Assembly (NCBI RefSeq): GCF_051622035.1
Contig: NC_135360.1
Coordinates: 7,492,001-7,556,000, forward strand
DNA: 64,000 nucleotides
Direction of reading: 5' to 3'
Origin: Arctopsyche grandis
Taxonomy: Eukaryota > Arthropoda > Insecta > Trichoptera > Hydropsychidae
Shown: positions 23,693 to 46,079 of the stretch, piece after piece
How positions within the stretch are numbered: the first letter of the stretch is position 1
Layout of the letters: each line of letters starts with the position of its first letter
The notes under the pieces: generated by a model
Seen by the model: only the letters and a program-made list of their open reading frames with translations
Database searches by the model: none
Told to the model about the DNA's origin: nothing
Made by a program: the position numbers and the translations under genes

Positions 23693-24220
23693 GAAGGGCT
23701 CGGGGGCAAGATAGTGTCAACCATCATTTTGGTCCAAATTTTCCTGAATATGCCATCCTATGTAAAATGATTAAGTTACATAAATGGCATATTCAGAAAA
23801 ATTTGGACCAAAATAATGGTTGACACTATCTTGCCCCGAGCCCTTCATATGTATGTACATTGTCAAATTTCGAGAAGTTGAAAAACTAGTAATTTGCGAG
23901 ACGTTTATGGACAAATTTATAGCATTTTTATACGAATCACTGAAATTCGAGATGCTGAAAACTCGAAAATTGCCAGAAATGGGTAAAGGTTGCCAATTTT
24001 TTGGAGCTGTTTCAATGAAAATCAGATAAAAACGATCGGATAAGAGATAAAAATTACCACTAACACGAAAGCCATGTGAAACGTAAAGGAGGTATGTAAA
24101 AAGGGCAAACTCTGATAAGAAACGATCGACCTGGAGTTACAAAACAAGGTCTGTCCGGCAGAAACCAATGGGACTGGAACCCGTGACCACTATGTTCGAA
24201 AGCATATGTGCTAAACACTA
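23525..24220 (-). mobile_element. tRNA-derived SINE, copy 4, interrupted by a MITE
   Basis: Reads on the minus strand. The tail GGGAAGGCCTAACAGGTAAA is at 23550, the tail word CATCTATGG at about 23640. The core words AAACGATCGACCTGGAGT and CAAACTCTGATAAG are at 24105-24140, and the tRNA-like head is at about 24150-24220. The palindromic MITE at 23693-23846 lies inside it, so the SINE is the older insertion. Confidence 0.6.
23693..23846. mobile_element. palindromic MITE (154 bp)
   Basis: Arms of about 62 bp, GAAGGGCTCGGGGGCAAGAT and its complement, continue through AGTGTCAACCAT and GGTCCAAAATTT.CTGAATATGCCAT. The loop is about 30 bp. Flanks read TATAT on both sides; the duplication cannot be separated from the palindrome. 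Only one copy was seen. Confidence 0.8.
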
Positions 24221-24815
24221 GTCTGTATATGTAAGTGGATTAGTTTGTATATGTAAGTGGATTAGATCCGAATAACTTGAAGCAAACTGAGTTTTTTTAA
24301 TGTGTCAACCACTGGTACACATCACACTAAACTCGATCAACATCTGTTGTAATTCGATAAACTCTCTATGTATGTATGTACCGTTAAAGTCGACCCCTTT
24401 CACAATTCCACTTATATAATACTAATAATAGCCTGTAATATTTTAACGAGCGTGTTTGATGATAGGCAGGACGTCGTAATTGACATATTTGTCGGAGACA
24501 AACTAATTGGCATCCACGCACAAATGATCGATATGAACAATCGTTGAACAACGACGAAATGCATGACGTCGATGAAGTACAGTTGGTTTTGAAATAACAT
24601 AACAAAATTTGTTTGCATAGTTTTCATCTCTGATAAGAGAGCTATTGTTGATTTCCACATGTGTTCCGTTATCTTCGTTTAAATTTAGTTTTGATAAATT
24701 TATAAATACGGGGACTAATTTAAATGTTTTGTCACTTTCAGAAAGAGCCGTACGATGACTATAAACTTGGCGAGTCAATTTCGGATTTGAAATATTACTA
24801 AATAAGACGTCTAAT

Positions 24816-34335
<9,520 letters not shown>

Positions 34336-35205
34336 ATCAATTTATCATCATACTTAGTACTATTGCAAATCTTCAATTTTTAATTTTCATTTTTTTATAT
34401 AAATAATAAATTTTTGATGTAAATTATCTCATTAAATTTTATAGACAATTTTTTTCGGAATTATTAATTTCAAAATATTTTTCTTCACTTGATTATTATT
34501 ACGTATGCACTTTATAAAAATAAAAACTAGTAAAAAAACACTTCTAAAAGTCATTGATACACTCTAGTGCGGATTTCAATTTGCTATGCATACTTGCTTT
34601 AGAAAATTTATCTTCAATTTTGTATGATTTAATCTATGGTATGAAATATTTTTTTCATATTTTCCTAATATTTAACAAGTTCCTTTGACGCTTAGCTTAT
34701 TACTTTATTCTCTTTGACTATCGATTAAAATGAAAAGTTTTAATAACTTTATTTTATGTTATATTAATTTTGACGGGTGTGTGCTAGGTTATTAAATGAT
34801 AACAAATTGACGTATTGTCACAGTAAAACGCTATAAATTATATATGTATATATATATATATATATATATTTTATATATAAAATCATGTTTAAGCACTTGA
34901 TAGCAGATTTTAAATTTTTAAATAAAGTTTATTTTATATATTCTATTATATCTGAGAAAAACGTTAATAATCATATTTTTATACCGATTAGTAAGGTAAC
35001 AAAATACGGAAATGTACAATCAGTATGCATTAATGATATATATGTATGTATATTATATTTTAAATGTCTGTGCTTGTATGTACCTACATATGTATTTATG
35101 AGGACAATTTTTTTGGAAAAAATTAAGCTCGTAAATAATGCCATTTTGATCTCAATAATAATGTTCGGGTTTTTCATTGTGAACGAACCTGTAATTTTTC
35201 TCAAA
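34336..35205. other. PHTF 3' flank
   Basis: AT-rich. A canonical AATAAA lies at 34405-34410, 70 bp after the stop codon, and is the probable polyadenylation signal. A (TA)n run of about 30 bp is at 34848-34878. No gene was recognised. Confidence 0.5.
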
Positions 35206-35361
35206 TGACGGGCTGAAAACCAGACTGGTACAAGTGACATTTTTAAAAAAAGCTGGTTTAAGTGCTAAAATAATAGCATTTTATATATGCCATTATTTTA
35301 GCACTTAAACCAGATTTTTTTTTTAAATATCACTTGTACCAGTCTGGTTTTCAGCCAGTCA
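35206..35361. mobile_element. palindromic MITE, family 1 copy B (156 bp)
   Basis: The same ends (TGACGGGCTGAAAACCAGAC) and the same total length as the copy at 893-1048, with about ten differences. No coding content. Confidence 0.85.
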
Positions 35362-38300
35362 AATATTTTAATTTTTTTATTAAAATATGTTTTGTATTGT
35401 TGGAGAAACAAGCTCGCACCTTTTATGGGTTAACATTTTTATGTATTTATAGGTCATGTACAATAAAAGAAAAAATACAGTTTGTAGTAAAAGTAAAGAA
35501 ATGATTGACTCGGCTAATTGTCTGCGGCATTCTAATACAAATCTAGTATAATATTTATGCGATAGACTATTATGATTTTGCTTCCGCCGAGATTTCAATT
35601 AGCCGAGTTTATCACACTTATGTAGTCCCTGTGATACCTTTGTGAAGTAGATTATACAATTGAGCTTTTTAGTCATCGGAGATTTCTAAACTTCGATAGT
35701 GAACGATCGTGCTGAGTAAAAAATTGTATTGTAATGTTAAAACTATTGTAGCTCGTACTCGTTTTAGACTCGTTTAAAAAGTTTCAACAATTTCATTGTT
35801 GGGGGTTTTTTTTTCTTTATACTTTGTAGGTTTATTTGGTGCTTTTTTTTTCCTATTTTAAACGAATCGATTCTATTTGTTAATGTTTTATTATTATTAT
35901 TTCGAAAATGTTAACGTTAACTATTATTTTTTTCATGTTTGTATGTATTGCTAATTTACGAATTATAACAACTTCATATTATTAGAAGAATTTAATAGTT
36001 TATAGTCAAATGTGATAATACTCATTACGTTGGATAAAATACAGTATATAGTACATATAATCTTCGTCTTTTATTTGTGTGGAATATGCATCGAGAGTCA
36101 TTGCAAAAAAAATCATATGAATCAGTGAAATTTACATGTTATGATATTGTGAATGATCACGCCACTATTAAACCAATAAAAACCTGGCCTGTTTTAAGAT
36201 AACAATTTATCAAACTTATGTCATTACTTAGTTTAATTTTAATTTAATTTATTATTTATTCTGTAACGATTAGATCGAATCTATGACACTAATGCCGTTG
36301 ATAAAAGTTTGACGGCATGTCAATATTGTATCGATTGATTTTTACTTAGATATTTATAAATACGCTATTAAAGTGAAGATAGTGCAGTATTTTCTGATTT
36401 TGCGATATCGATTGTTGCTTGGCGAAAATTGGCGATTTCGTTTCAACATTAAAAATAAACATTACCAAACCATTTTATCAGAAACATTATAATTATAATC
36501 ATTATATACGTTGAAGGCGGGTAGGGATACTACTAAGAATATCAATCAGCACAACTTTTATGTTAATTTCATTACTTTATATTGACCGTAATGTGATTCC
36601 TTATTTTTTTGGTGTTAGCAACTAACAGAGATACTTACTGGGCGTCATTCAGATCTAAATCATTCAATGAATCACATTATTTAATTGTTCAAATTAGTTC
36701 CATGTCGAGAGAATGCATTATTTATGTATTAAGAGGGCTGTACACCCGAAACCTTAATTTTGTTGTCGTTCCTTTCTTCGATATATATATTGAGTGAATG
36801 CGACAGTTGCGCTTCAACCAGATAATACGTATTTTAAATCGACAAAATCGAGGTTTCGTATTCTCCTATTTGCTCCTCCAAAACTGGACCAATTTTTAAA
36901 AAAATTTCATCATCGGTATGAGAAAGATATTTTCTGTGCAACTATGCGCGTATTTTTTTTTAAATCGACCGTTAAATAAGCACAGCACGCTGGACTCATT
37001 TCGTGGGTGTAAAAAAGAGGCGATTTTATAGATGTTTGGAGGCTCCTAGCTCCTATAAAAAATAACTAATCAAAAAAATAAAACGATAGATGCATCCCAA
37101 TGGTGGATATCCATAGCATATTAAAAAATAATTTCTCTAGTGCCATAATTGAGGAGGGGAGAAGTCTAATACGTTTGTATGGACATGGCGCTGGTGTCCA
37201 GCCCTCCTAAGTGCTGGGTATTTCAGCTATGTTTCAATAAATGGGTCAGTATGTATTTTCATAATGATATGAATCTATAAAAAGCAAAATATATATGAGA
37301 AAAATAAGACGACATGTGTTCGTTCCCATGGATACACACATACATGATAATTTAGGTCAAAATATTACAAAGTATTCTTTTTACTTTTACCCTATCTAGT
37401 ATCGGGTCTGGATTTCAATTGACTTGGTATATATGTATATAAATATCCATTAAATGGAAAACTTTCAACATAACTCGTACAACCAAATATACTACGACAG
37501 AACCTTTTCGAAGCAAGCTATAAAAACATCAATATCTGGTGATAAATCAGCACATATTTACTTTTAAGTCAAATGTTTCTTATCGACGTTCAACCCATCG
37601 AGTGTGTATGGCACAATATTAGAACCAAAATATCCGAAACCCACTTTTCTTGACCATTTTTTTTCTGTCGGAACAGCATCACATTCGTGAGTTACTATAT
37701 TTGGATGAGTCATCGAACTCGATGCAACGGTCGCAACCTACTTAAGTAAATGTCGTATTTTAGAATTCGAAATATATAGTCTCTGAACTTGTATGTGATC
37801 ACATGTATGTAGTTTGTAACGATTCGTTAGAGAGTTCCATGCTTATTTATCTAATGCTCGTTTACAATAAGATCAATCGATTGAACCGGATGTGATCTAT
37901 TGATCTCTCATTTATGTACAATTTATACCAATGTATGCCAATACCAATAATACAATTTATACCTATGTATGTAAAATATGATTATCGGGCATTTTTTAAT
38001 CTGTCGTTCTCATTTAGTGTGCATCGCAATGTCAATGGGTGTATTTTATCAATAATTTCTATTGAATACTATTTAAACAGCACAATCGCGATCCACTTGG
38101 ATTTTAAATTTGAACAATAAAAATCCTGTGACTTTTTTCAACCTACTGTTTCCTTGATAGTGCTCTAGTTTATTACCAACTGATAGCATTATCAGGCCCG
38201 CCTCGAGGAGTTCAGCAGCCTGTGTCAAAAATATGTTTGCTGCCTCCCCCCCCCCCCTTTTCTAATTTGTTTTTAAACTATCAAATAACATTTATTCACT

Positions 38301-39420
38301 TCGAGGAAAAGGATATGATAAAATTAAATACATTATGGGGGATGAACGAATTAGATACGTGCTTTATGTATGATAGCTGAAGGCAGAGTAAGGTAGCTAC
38401 TCTGAACACAGCCGAGTTGGTCCACACTCGCAGGAAGGTGACCAAGCTCGACCATGTCGTATAGCGAACCGCCACGACATTATTGTTATTTATTACAAAA
38501 TATTTATGAAATTCGAAAAGCGGTTTATCACACATTTTGGATGAAGACTCTCACTATTTTTTTGAAGACTCTCACTATCATTTTTTCACCATTTACAATA
38601 ACTCTTTCACTATTTTCAATTACTTCACTATTATTTCCCGATACTATAGAATCACGTGGAGATCCACATGCGATCGAACCGTCCTCATTATTTGTTGTGA
38701 TAAATTTTAAAAGCGATCCCGAATGTTTTTTATTCCTTAATATTATAAAAACACCGAGTTATAATTTTATTAAATTCTTTAAACGATCTTTCAACAACTG
38801 TCGAGGTAAGACCGAACAGAACTGAACAGAACAGTATTGAAATTTCGTAGCTTTTGAGTCGTAAGAGTGAAATTCTTTTCGGAGAAATTTGCGAGTAATA
38901 ATCTTCATTGACGTTATATATGTATGGCAGGGGTGCTCAGCACGTGTGGTTTCGCCAAAAAAACCTCATCCGAGTGGCGTTCAAATATTACATAATATCA
39001 AACAAGCTTCGAAATAATTCTAAGAATTGTACGTCGAAAACAAAATTTATTGCACCGAACACGGTCACTTTTCTTGTTCATGGTCACACCCTTGTTGTAT
39101 GGGTTTGCATTCGAAAATCGTTTCTCAGTACAAAATACAAAACAATACAAAAGGCGGCCGTGATAAAACCCGGCAAAACATGTAGAAAAAAGTGTTATTT
39201 TTTACCAATGTTCGCCTTTTAGATTTTTGTTTCACATCTAGTAATAATGAAAGTGGACCCGAGGATTTTTTCTGGTTCGTGGACGGCTGCCATGAGAAAT
39301 TCAGCCGATGTGTGATTTGCACAATTCGCACATACATATGGACCACTCTGAGTAATATACATATTTATTAAAAGTCGGTTGGCGAGCATTATTTTAATTG
39401 AAATGGCCAACGACTTTCGC
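35362..39420. other. gene-poor AT-rich stretch
   Basis: No exon, RNA gene or complete mobile element was recognised in these 4 kb. A C-run of about 13 lies at 38247-38260, after GCAGCCTGTGTC. Short frames lack recognisable domains and show the Phe/Ile/Tyr-rich composition of translated AT-rich DNA. Confidence 0.45.
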
Positions 39421-40675
39421 AAAACTAATGAGTAGTGTTTCCCCTATTTTATTTTTATTTTATTTTATTTTATTTTAAAAAATCAATACCACAGAGACTT
39501 GACAGGTTGCCCCAAAGCGTCAATGTGATTTTAATACAAATAATAAAAATCATAAAAATTACAAAAAAAACATCATAAAAAAAATAATAAAAATCATAAA
39601 TAAAAAAAAAAACATAAGAAAATAATAAAAATCATAAATAAAAAAAAACATCATAAAAAAATAATAAAAATCAAGTAAAAAATATGTACACAAAATAAAA
39701 ACAAAGAAATAAGATTGAAAAATTTATATCGTGCTATTTAGGATGTGTTCCACCAACTCAACATAACTGGCATCGAATAGGTCCAAGTATTGTGCCAGTA
39801 AGTTAAGGAGTCGAACAGCTCTCGAGAGGGGGGAGTTCATGAGCACGTTTGATTTAGCCCTAATTGGTAAAAATATATCATGTTTTCTTAAAACTCTACG
39901 ATTTTCCGGGGCCCAGAATTTTAGTTTCTCCAGGATAGTGGGATTGTGAATCTCTCCTCTAAGTAATTTTACGAAATGTTTCCCAAGAAATAAATCTCTT
40001 CTCTTTGCCAGGGAGTTGAAACCCAAAGATCCCAAGACAAAGGCACTAGGGAACAGATATGGATAAAATCCAAATGTCTTCAGATATAAAAATCTAAGGA
40101 ATTTCCTTTGGACTCGTTCCAACATTAGAGAGTAACGAAGTTGATAGGGAGACCATATAATGGAGCCAAACTCGAGCACACTGCGAACTAATGTACAATA
40201 TAAGAGACGAATGGCAGTGAGCCCTAGTTCAGACGAATTACGGATTACGAATCCAAGGATTTTTGTTGCCCTATCACAGATATTCTCAATGTGAATGTTG
40301 AAACTCCAACTATTTTCGAAGACTATTCCCAGATCAGATATAAATAATTCTCTCTGAAGAAGAGAATCATGAAATTTATACGGATATTTAATAGGAGAAC
40401 GAGAACGAGAGTAAGAAATGACCCGACACTTTAGGATATTGAAGGGAAGTTTATTAACATTAGCCCATTCATAAATAGAATTCAAATCCTCTTGCAAATA
40501 AAGAGCGTCAGGTAAATCAATTATTCTCTTATAGATTTTTAAGTCATCCGCATATAATAAAAATTTAGAATGGTGAATAGAAGATTGAATATCGTTGATA
40601 AATATTAGGAATAATAAAGGGCCAAGATTTGATCCTTGGGGAATCCCAGAAGTGGCAACATACTCATAAGAATAT
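39421..40675 (-). pseudogene. non-LTR retrotransposon (Jockey/CR1-like) 3' half
   Basis: An open minus-strand frame runs from about 40672 to 39724. It starts within the RT palm at SGIPQGSNLGPLLFLIFIND (motif B region), then LLYADDLKIYK, where YADD is the catalytic motif C. Thumb/connection follows (LYCTLVRSVLEFGSIIWSPY, VQRKFLRFLYLK). The product would be over 310 aa, with no stop. The endonuclease and the RT fingers are missing, a normal 5' truncation. The 3' part in element sense ends in A-rich (AAAAT)n sequence at 39430-39470. Intact reading suggests a recent insertion. Confidence 0.88.
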
Positions 40676-41123
40676 GTACATATGTATTAGATTAGTCATA
40701 AATAGCGGATGTACATAATAGCGGCTATTATATACTCGGTTCAGATTGCATTAATATACTTATTATTTTTAGTCATCGCTTTAGTTTGTTGCAAATACGA
40801 AATTTGAATAGTAATGATGATTTTATTTGTAAATTTTGCGAGTTTATGTACATGTACATATGTATGTATGTATGTATGTAGTTGCTTGTCCAAACTACAC
40901 GAAAATAACGAACACGAACATGGCGAACATAGAACAGGAAATTCCGTGTTTTGTCATTTTCATTTAGCATGGATGGCCCATCATTTGGTAAAATAAAATT
41001 ATATAACGTGCTCAGAAATATAAAGTTTGTTATAATTGCATACTTTGCGTTTTCATGGGAAGAAGTGTTAAAAAGTTATTTCAAATTATTATAGAAATGC
41101 GCAGAGTCAGCTCAAAGGAGCAG

Positions 41124-41632
41124 CAGACTAGGCAAATGCCTAGGGCGCCATAGATAAGGGGCGCTGCAAGGCACCCCATTTTTCTTTTTTGATTATTATT
41201 GAAAATTAAAATTTTATATATCATATTTATTTTGAATAAAAATTTTAAATATATTTTTTTGTTTTAATATAGTTTACTTGGTTCGGTGATTACATTCCAA
41301 ATGTGAATCGCTACCAGGATAACCGCCGCTACGAAAATCACTCGCGCGGATCTCCTGTCGCATGAAAATTCGTCGCTTAGGAAAATTGGCGTACAGAAAA
41401 CTGTCCAAATATTGCTTAAAACTGCCCAAATCTCGTAAAAAAAGCATTTACTGAGTGATTTTTGTAACGGTGGTTATCCTGGTAGCGATTCACATTTGTG
41501 ATGTAAACCGTTTACCATTTTTCTTCAACATAAAATTTCAAGAACTTTTAATTGGTTAAACAAAATATAAGGGGGGGGGGGATGCTGAAAATAGTATGCC
41601 TAGGGGCGCCATATACCCTCGGCCGAGCCTGG
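41124..41632. mobile_element. degraded GGCGCC-ended element hosting a fold-back MITE
   Basis: CAGACTAGGCAAATGCCTAGGGCGCC-type left end and a right end whose complement reads CAGGCTCGGCCGAGGG..GGCGCCCCTAGG. The two ends share CAG.CT.GG and the CCTAGGGCGCC block. The fold-back element at 41280-41516 has inserted in it. The hAT-like assignment is tentative. Confidence 0.4.
41280..41516. mobile_element. fold-back element, family 2 copy B (237 bp)
   Basis: It starts GGTTCGGTGATTACATTCCA and ends GTAAACCGTTTACC, as in the copy at 1366-1604. The inverted arms carry AAATGTGAATCGCTACCAGG and GATAACC and their complements. The centre differs completely from copy A, so only the ends define the family. 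Confidence 0.75.
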
Positions 41633-43273
41633 TAATGTGGCTTTGAAAGTATAGAAAAATTGTTAAATTTCTACTTCCTTTGTTTATTTTTAATGAAGAC
41701 GATGTAAAAATTGACAAAAATGTAGCCAATTGAAAGCGTTTCGTTGGGTCTCATTTTAAAACCAATTACATTTACAAATTGTGTTTTCCTTGACTTTTGG
41801 TCAACAGTTTTTTTTACGAATAGATATAAGAATATACGATTAACGTAATTGGTTAATTTTTGTGTCGACGTTTTATAATTTTTATGAATGTCGCATCCAA
41901 TTAATTGACGCATCAATTCCCCTCTGAAATTTTTGAGAGAACGTCATGTCGCGTAACTTTTTTCAATATTTTATACTTTTCAACATTTATACAAATGAGC
42001 AGACATGCTTAAAAAACCTTTTTATCGTAAATGCATTCTTATCAATTTATCATATTCCGCTTAAACTTTGTACTTGCTGATAATTATGTATATTCCAGTA
42101 TTATGACTTTTTTTTGGATTCATGTGTGATGACAGAATCCATTTTCATTAGTTTTTTATTGATTTTTAGGATAAATTTTATTTTATAAAATTAATGGTCA
42201 TATATTCAAGGTTTAATTTTATAATTGATCAATTAATTTTCACCATAAAAACCAGGGTTGTAGAGTTGGAGTCAGTACCATTGAGTCGTGGAGTATTTTT
42301 TTTATAACTCAATAATGTGTATGTGTGTACATTGTACAAGTTACAAATATGTAGGGTTTTGTTATTTTACGGCATGAACGAATGTTTTTTAATCGACTCC
42401 ACAGGACCGATAAAACAAAACGATCTGGTAACAACAAATCGTAGAAAGCGTAGAAGTAAGGGATGTTTTTTTATTTAAAAAAAATCGATTGCGCAATAGA
42501 TAAACTTATAAAAATAATTAGCGGGGCTGTTGAGTCGTTGAAAAAACACGATTCCGGTTTTAAAATGTCAAATTGAATATTTTCTCCATTTTTATTATTT
42601 TTAAATTATACATATAAATGAATACGATGAATTCCCAAATTATTTACACTTTCAAGTCGGGAAAGTTATTAATACCTTTCACGGCGGTTGTTTGAGGGAA
42701 GGGTATATTGACATTTTGCGTAATTTGATGGATATCGTCGGGAAAAACATATTTACTTGATTTGTTTCTACAAGTATTTCGTATTAATTAACTTGATGTG
42801 GTTCGAAGTAAGATATTCAAGGCATTTGTTTGGAATTTGACTACCCAAAAACCAAGTTGTGGGATTGAGGGTAAAACACTATATTTTCATGAATGAACTT
42901 GAACACGTCCAGTCTCTCTTGTCGTCTGGTCCTGTTCAGAACCATACGTTTTGGTTTTCTGTCTGTTCTTCTGGTTAGTTTTTATTGTGATTAAAATTTT
43001 CAACACTATATTTCTCTCACAATATTTATCACAAGGTAAGATTTTTGCACTACTCGCATGAACTTAATTTTTTTATTAATATGATTTTTACAAATGCTGA
43101 TAAAATTAGAGCGGCCGATTTAAGTTTGAAAACAGGCGCCCGAACTCCTAGGCGCAGCCCTGATCATGTTCCTCCATTTAAGTCATATTAATATCAATTT
43201 TTATTTGTTATCATAGCTAACATACATTCTTATATGATTTAAATATATTTTTTGCATTTTTTCTTCTTAGTTC
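41633..43273. other. intergenic, no gene; hAT-end fragments
   Basis: 42253-42290 holds CAGGGTTGTAGAGTTGGAGT, a diverged form of the CAGGGCTGTGGAGTCGGAGT end seen at 57182. A GGGCGCAGCCCTG-like fragment lies at 43135-43165. Otherwise AT-rich with no recognisable coding. Confidence 0.4.
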
Positions 43274-43715
43274 GTATTATATTAGCCAGCAGTATGTCTC
43301 GGTGGTTGCGTTTATGTTTAGCACCGAGAGGTTACCGGGTACGATTCCGTGTTAATTTTAATACTGCTGGTCAGACTTGGATATTTGTGACTCAAAGTCG
43401 ATCGTTTCATATCAGAGTTTGTCAATATATCTGATTTCATTGTTGAAACGGTTCCTTCATCAAATTGGCAAAAATCATCCTACCCCCTATCACAAATAGC
43501 TAACTATGATCTATGTACAAATTTATGTACAAGTCTACATCATAGATTAATTCATTAATTAATAAATTGTCAATTTCACGTTTTTCAGCCTCTCGAAATA
43601 CAGCGAGTTATGTAATAAAAATGCTGCAATGTTTGTAATTCATTGTTTAGGAAGGCGCATTGGGGTCTACCTGTTGGGCCTCCTTGGTATATATTTAAGT
43701 AAAAAATAAATAATA
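43274..43715 (+). mobile_element. tRNA-derived SINE, copy 6 (full length)
   Basis: The clearest copy. Head AGCCAGCAGTATGTCTCGGT with A-box-like GGTGGTTGCG and B box GGGTACGATTCC. Core: GTGACTCAAAGTCGATCG and CATTGTTGAAACGGTTCC. Tail: GGAAGGCGCATTGGGGTCTA with CCTGTTGGGCC and an A-rich AAAAAATAAATAATAAAAAC end. About 440 bp. It ends 18 bp before the piggyBac-like MITE. Confidence 0.8.
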
Positions 43716-45113
43716 AAAACATATATTATCTTCTTAACCCTTTGAATGCTGACCGACACCGATCGGCGTTTTGCTAACAAGTCCATGAGCCTGAAATACG
43801 CCGATGGGCGTTGTTTTTTGAGCATGTACAAAGTAAACAAGAATACTACCCGCTGAGCCTTTACGGGTAGCGTTGAAAAAAAATGCATTGAACATGGGTC
43901 GTGTAATCCGTGTCATTCATTTGTCAATATTTATGAAGACTCGTTTACACCGGAATTTATGAATTTATAACCATAGCAGAACCCTAACTGCAGAGTATTT
44001 TAGATTGTGAGCATTACATTTTAACAACAATAAAGAAGATGGACCTAGTTTTGGAGAAATACATTCATTAACACCTTACCGCCTGCTTTGACGCGTGGAT
44101 TGTTTTCACCCATGTCCGGAAATGTGCGCGACTATTTTCACCAGAATCCGGGCCGATTTCAGTTTCAATAGAAAAAAAAGCCTTTTTTGTGCATTTGATT
44201 ACTTCTAGAATAATAATCGTATTGTAGTGATATTTTGAAACAGTGTTCATTATATCACTCTGCAAACATCTAAAAATTAAAACCAGGGATTTTAAACTGG
44301 AGTACGCGAATTAATGTTAAAAAATAATAAATTACGTAAATGTCATCCGAATAGCCTTTGAATATAAAAATAGCATAAAACTGAATTTTGTAGTAGTGGA
44401 CAGTAATAGACAGACCATGGTAAATCAAAATTCCAAAAATGTGAAGAATAAAATCATTTTTCACACATTTGAAAATGAGACAATTTGTGATAACTTCGGA
44501 ATAATAATAGCTTAGGATAATGTTTAAATAGGATATTTGGGTTTAATTTAAATTAACTGTAAAGTATAAGTATATTTTTTTAGTATCCAAAATCAACTAG
44601 TGAATTCTTGAGAACGGTATCATCTGTGTTTTAAATTTTTTTAAAGATCCAGTGTTTCTCTAACTTGCATTTTTGTAAAGCGATATTTTGAGTTTAAAAA
44701 AGGCAACTATTTTTAGGAGGTCATAAAATTTATTTTCCAAGAATTATTCTCAAACTGTATTTTTTATGTAAATACATTAACAATTTTGATTCGGTGATTC
44801 TTTAACTTTTTTATTTAAAAAATACTCTTTAGCCATTAATAATTACGAGACGACATTTTTTTTTTTTTTTGTAAATTGCGAAAGTTCAAGACCAAGATGT
44901 CAAAATAATAATGTTAAGCTCGGTGTTTCTTAAAGATTAAGTATTAATCTTGAAAAAGTATGGTTAGTGTTAGACAACACCAGCATCCACCATACCCCAG
45001 AAGTGAGTGAGCTGGTTGAACGTACAAACCATATTTTTAATTACTTACATTCATACTCACCAATGATGAATCCCACTGAAGAAGTTGCAATATTTAAAAT
45101 ATGATTAAATATT

Positions 45114-45990
45114 GACTAGGGTAACCAGCCTTTTTTTATACAAAAAATATTGTTACGTACACTCGGATTAGGCCGAGTAAGTGCAATTGGATTAGGCCGA
45201 GTAGCATCCCAGAGACTGTGTGACCGTTATAATTGGTTTCGAGGATTATCTCCCCCGAATGCACTTAGCGGGAGTAGCGGTAACTCGGGGTCGCATTCCG
45301 GTAGAGTTCTCAGAACCCACAGCGGTAGCGTGGGACATCTAGTACGTGACCACAACAATAGGCAAGCAAATCGGACGTTGAAGATGCCCTGAGAGACCTA
45401 TCCGTTATAAGGCGATATCAAGACATTCTGGACGGAGCACTGCCAGTGCGTGTATCTCCTTAATCACCAATAAATGCTGTGAAACGACTTTGGCCTTTTA
45501 CTTGGATCCTCCACCCACCCCTACGCAACAATATTTTCAAGTTGTAAATAAAATCTAAAAATATTCTCATTGTTTTTATGCTATGGCCTATGAATGATGA
45601 CAAAATTTAAAAAAAAAATATTTTTTGGACTAAGGTAACCATCCTTTTAATACATTTTTTTTAAGCGAGAAAACATCTACAAATATTCCCATCTTCTTTA
45701 TGATTAAAATTTAAAATACTATAAATTTTGATTAGGGTAACCAGGCTTTTTTATACAGCAAAATTTTTGTAGTGAGATTAAAAACGAAAAATATTCCCAT
45801 CGTCCCTATGCAAAATTTAAAATAAAATAATTTTTTTGACTAGGGCAACCAACCTTGTTATACATACAACAACTTTTTTTTAAGTCAAAAAACATCTCAA
45901 AATATTCCCATCATCTTTATGATTAAAATTTAATATATTATAAATTTTATTAGGGTAACCAGCCTTTTTTATACAACGAATTTTTTTAAT
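45114..45990 (-). repeat. satellite-like array, left (inverted) arm
   Basis: Units marked by TAGGGTAACCAGCCTTTTTTAT occur at about 45121, 45635, 45736, 45844 and 45954. Spacing is 100-130 bp once the 384 bp of LTR insertion plus duplication are removed. They are the reverse complement of the units in the right arm. Confidence 0.8.
45151..45530 (+). mobile_element. solo LTR, family A copy 2 (380 bp)
   Basis: Starts TGTTACGTACACTCGGATTA, ends CCACCCCTACGCAACA, with a 4-bp ATAT duplication on both sides. It carries TCACCAATAAATGCTGTG (AATAAA signal) near the 3' end. It is inserted in the left satellite arm. An LTR retrotransposon with recombined internal region; the gypsy/BEL class cannot be told from the LTR alone. 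Confidence 0.85.
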
Positions 45991-46079
45991 TGACAAAATA
46001 ATCTAATTTATTTTGAAAATCTATTTTATTTTAAATTTTGTATAAGAACGGTGGGAATATTTTAATTTTTTTTTTGTTG

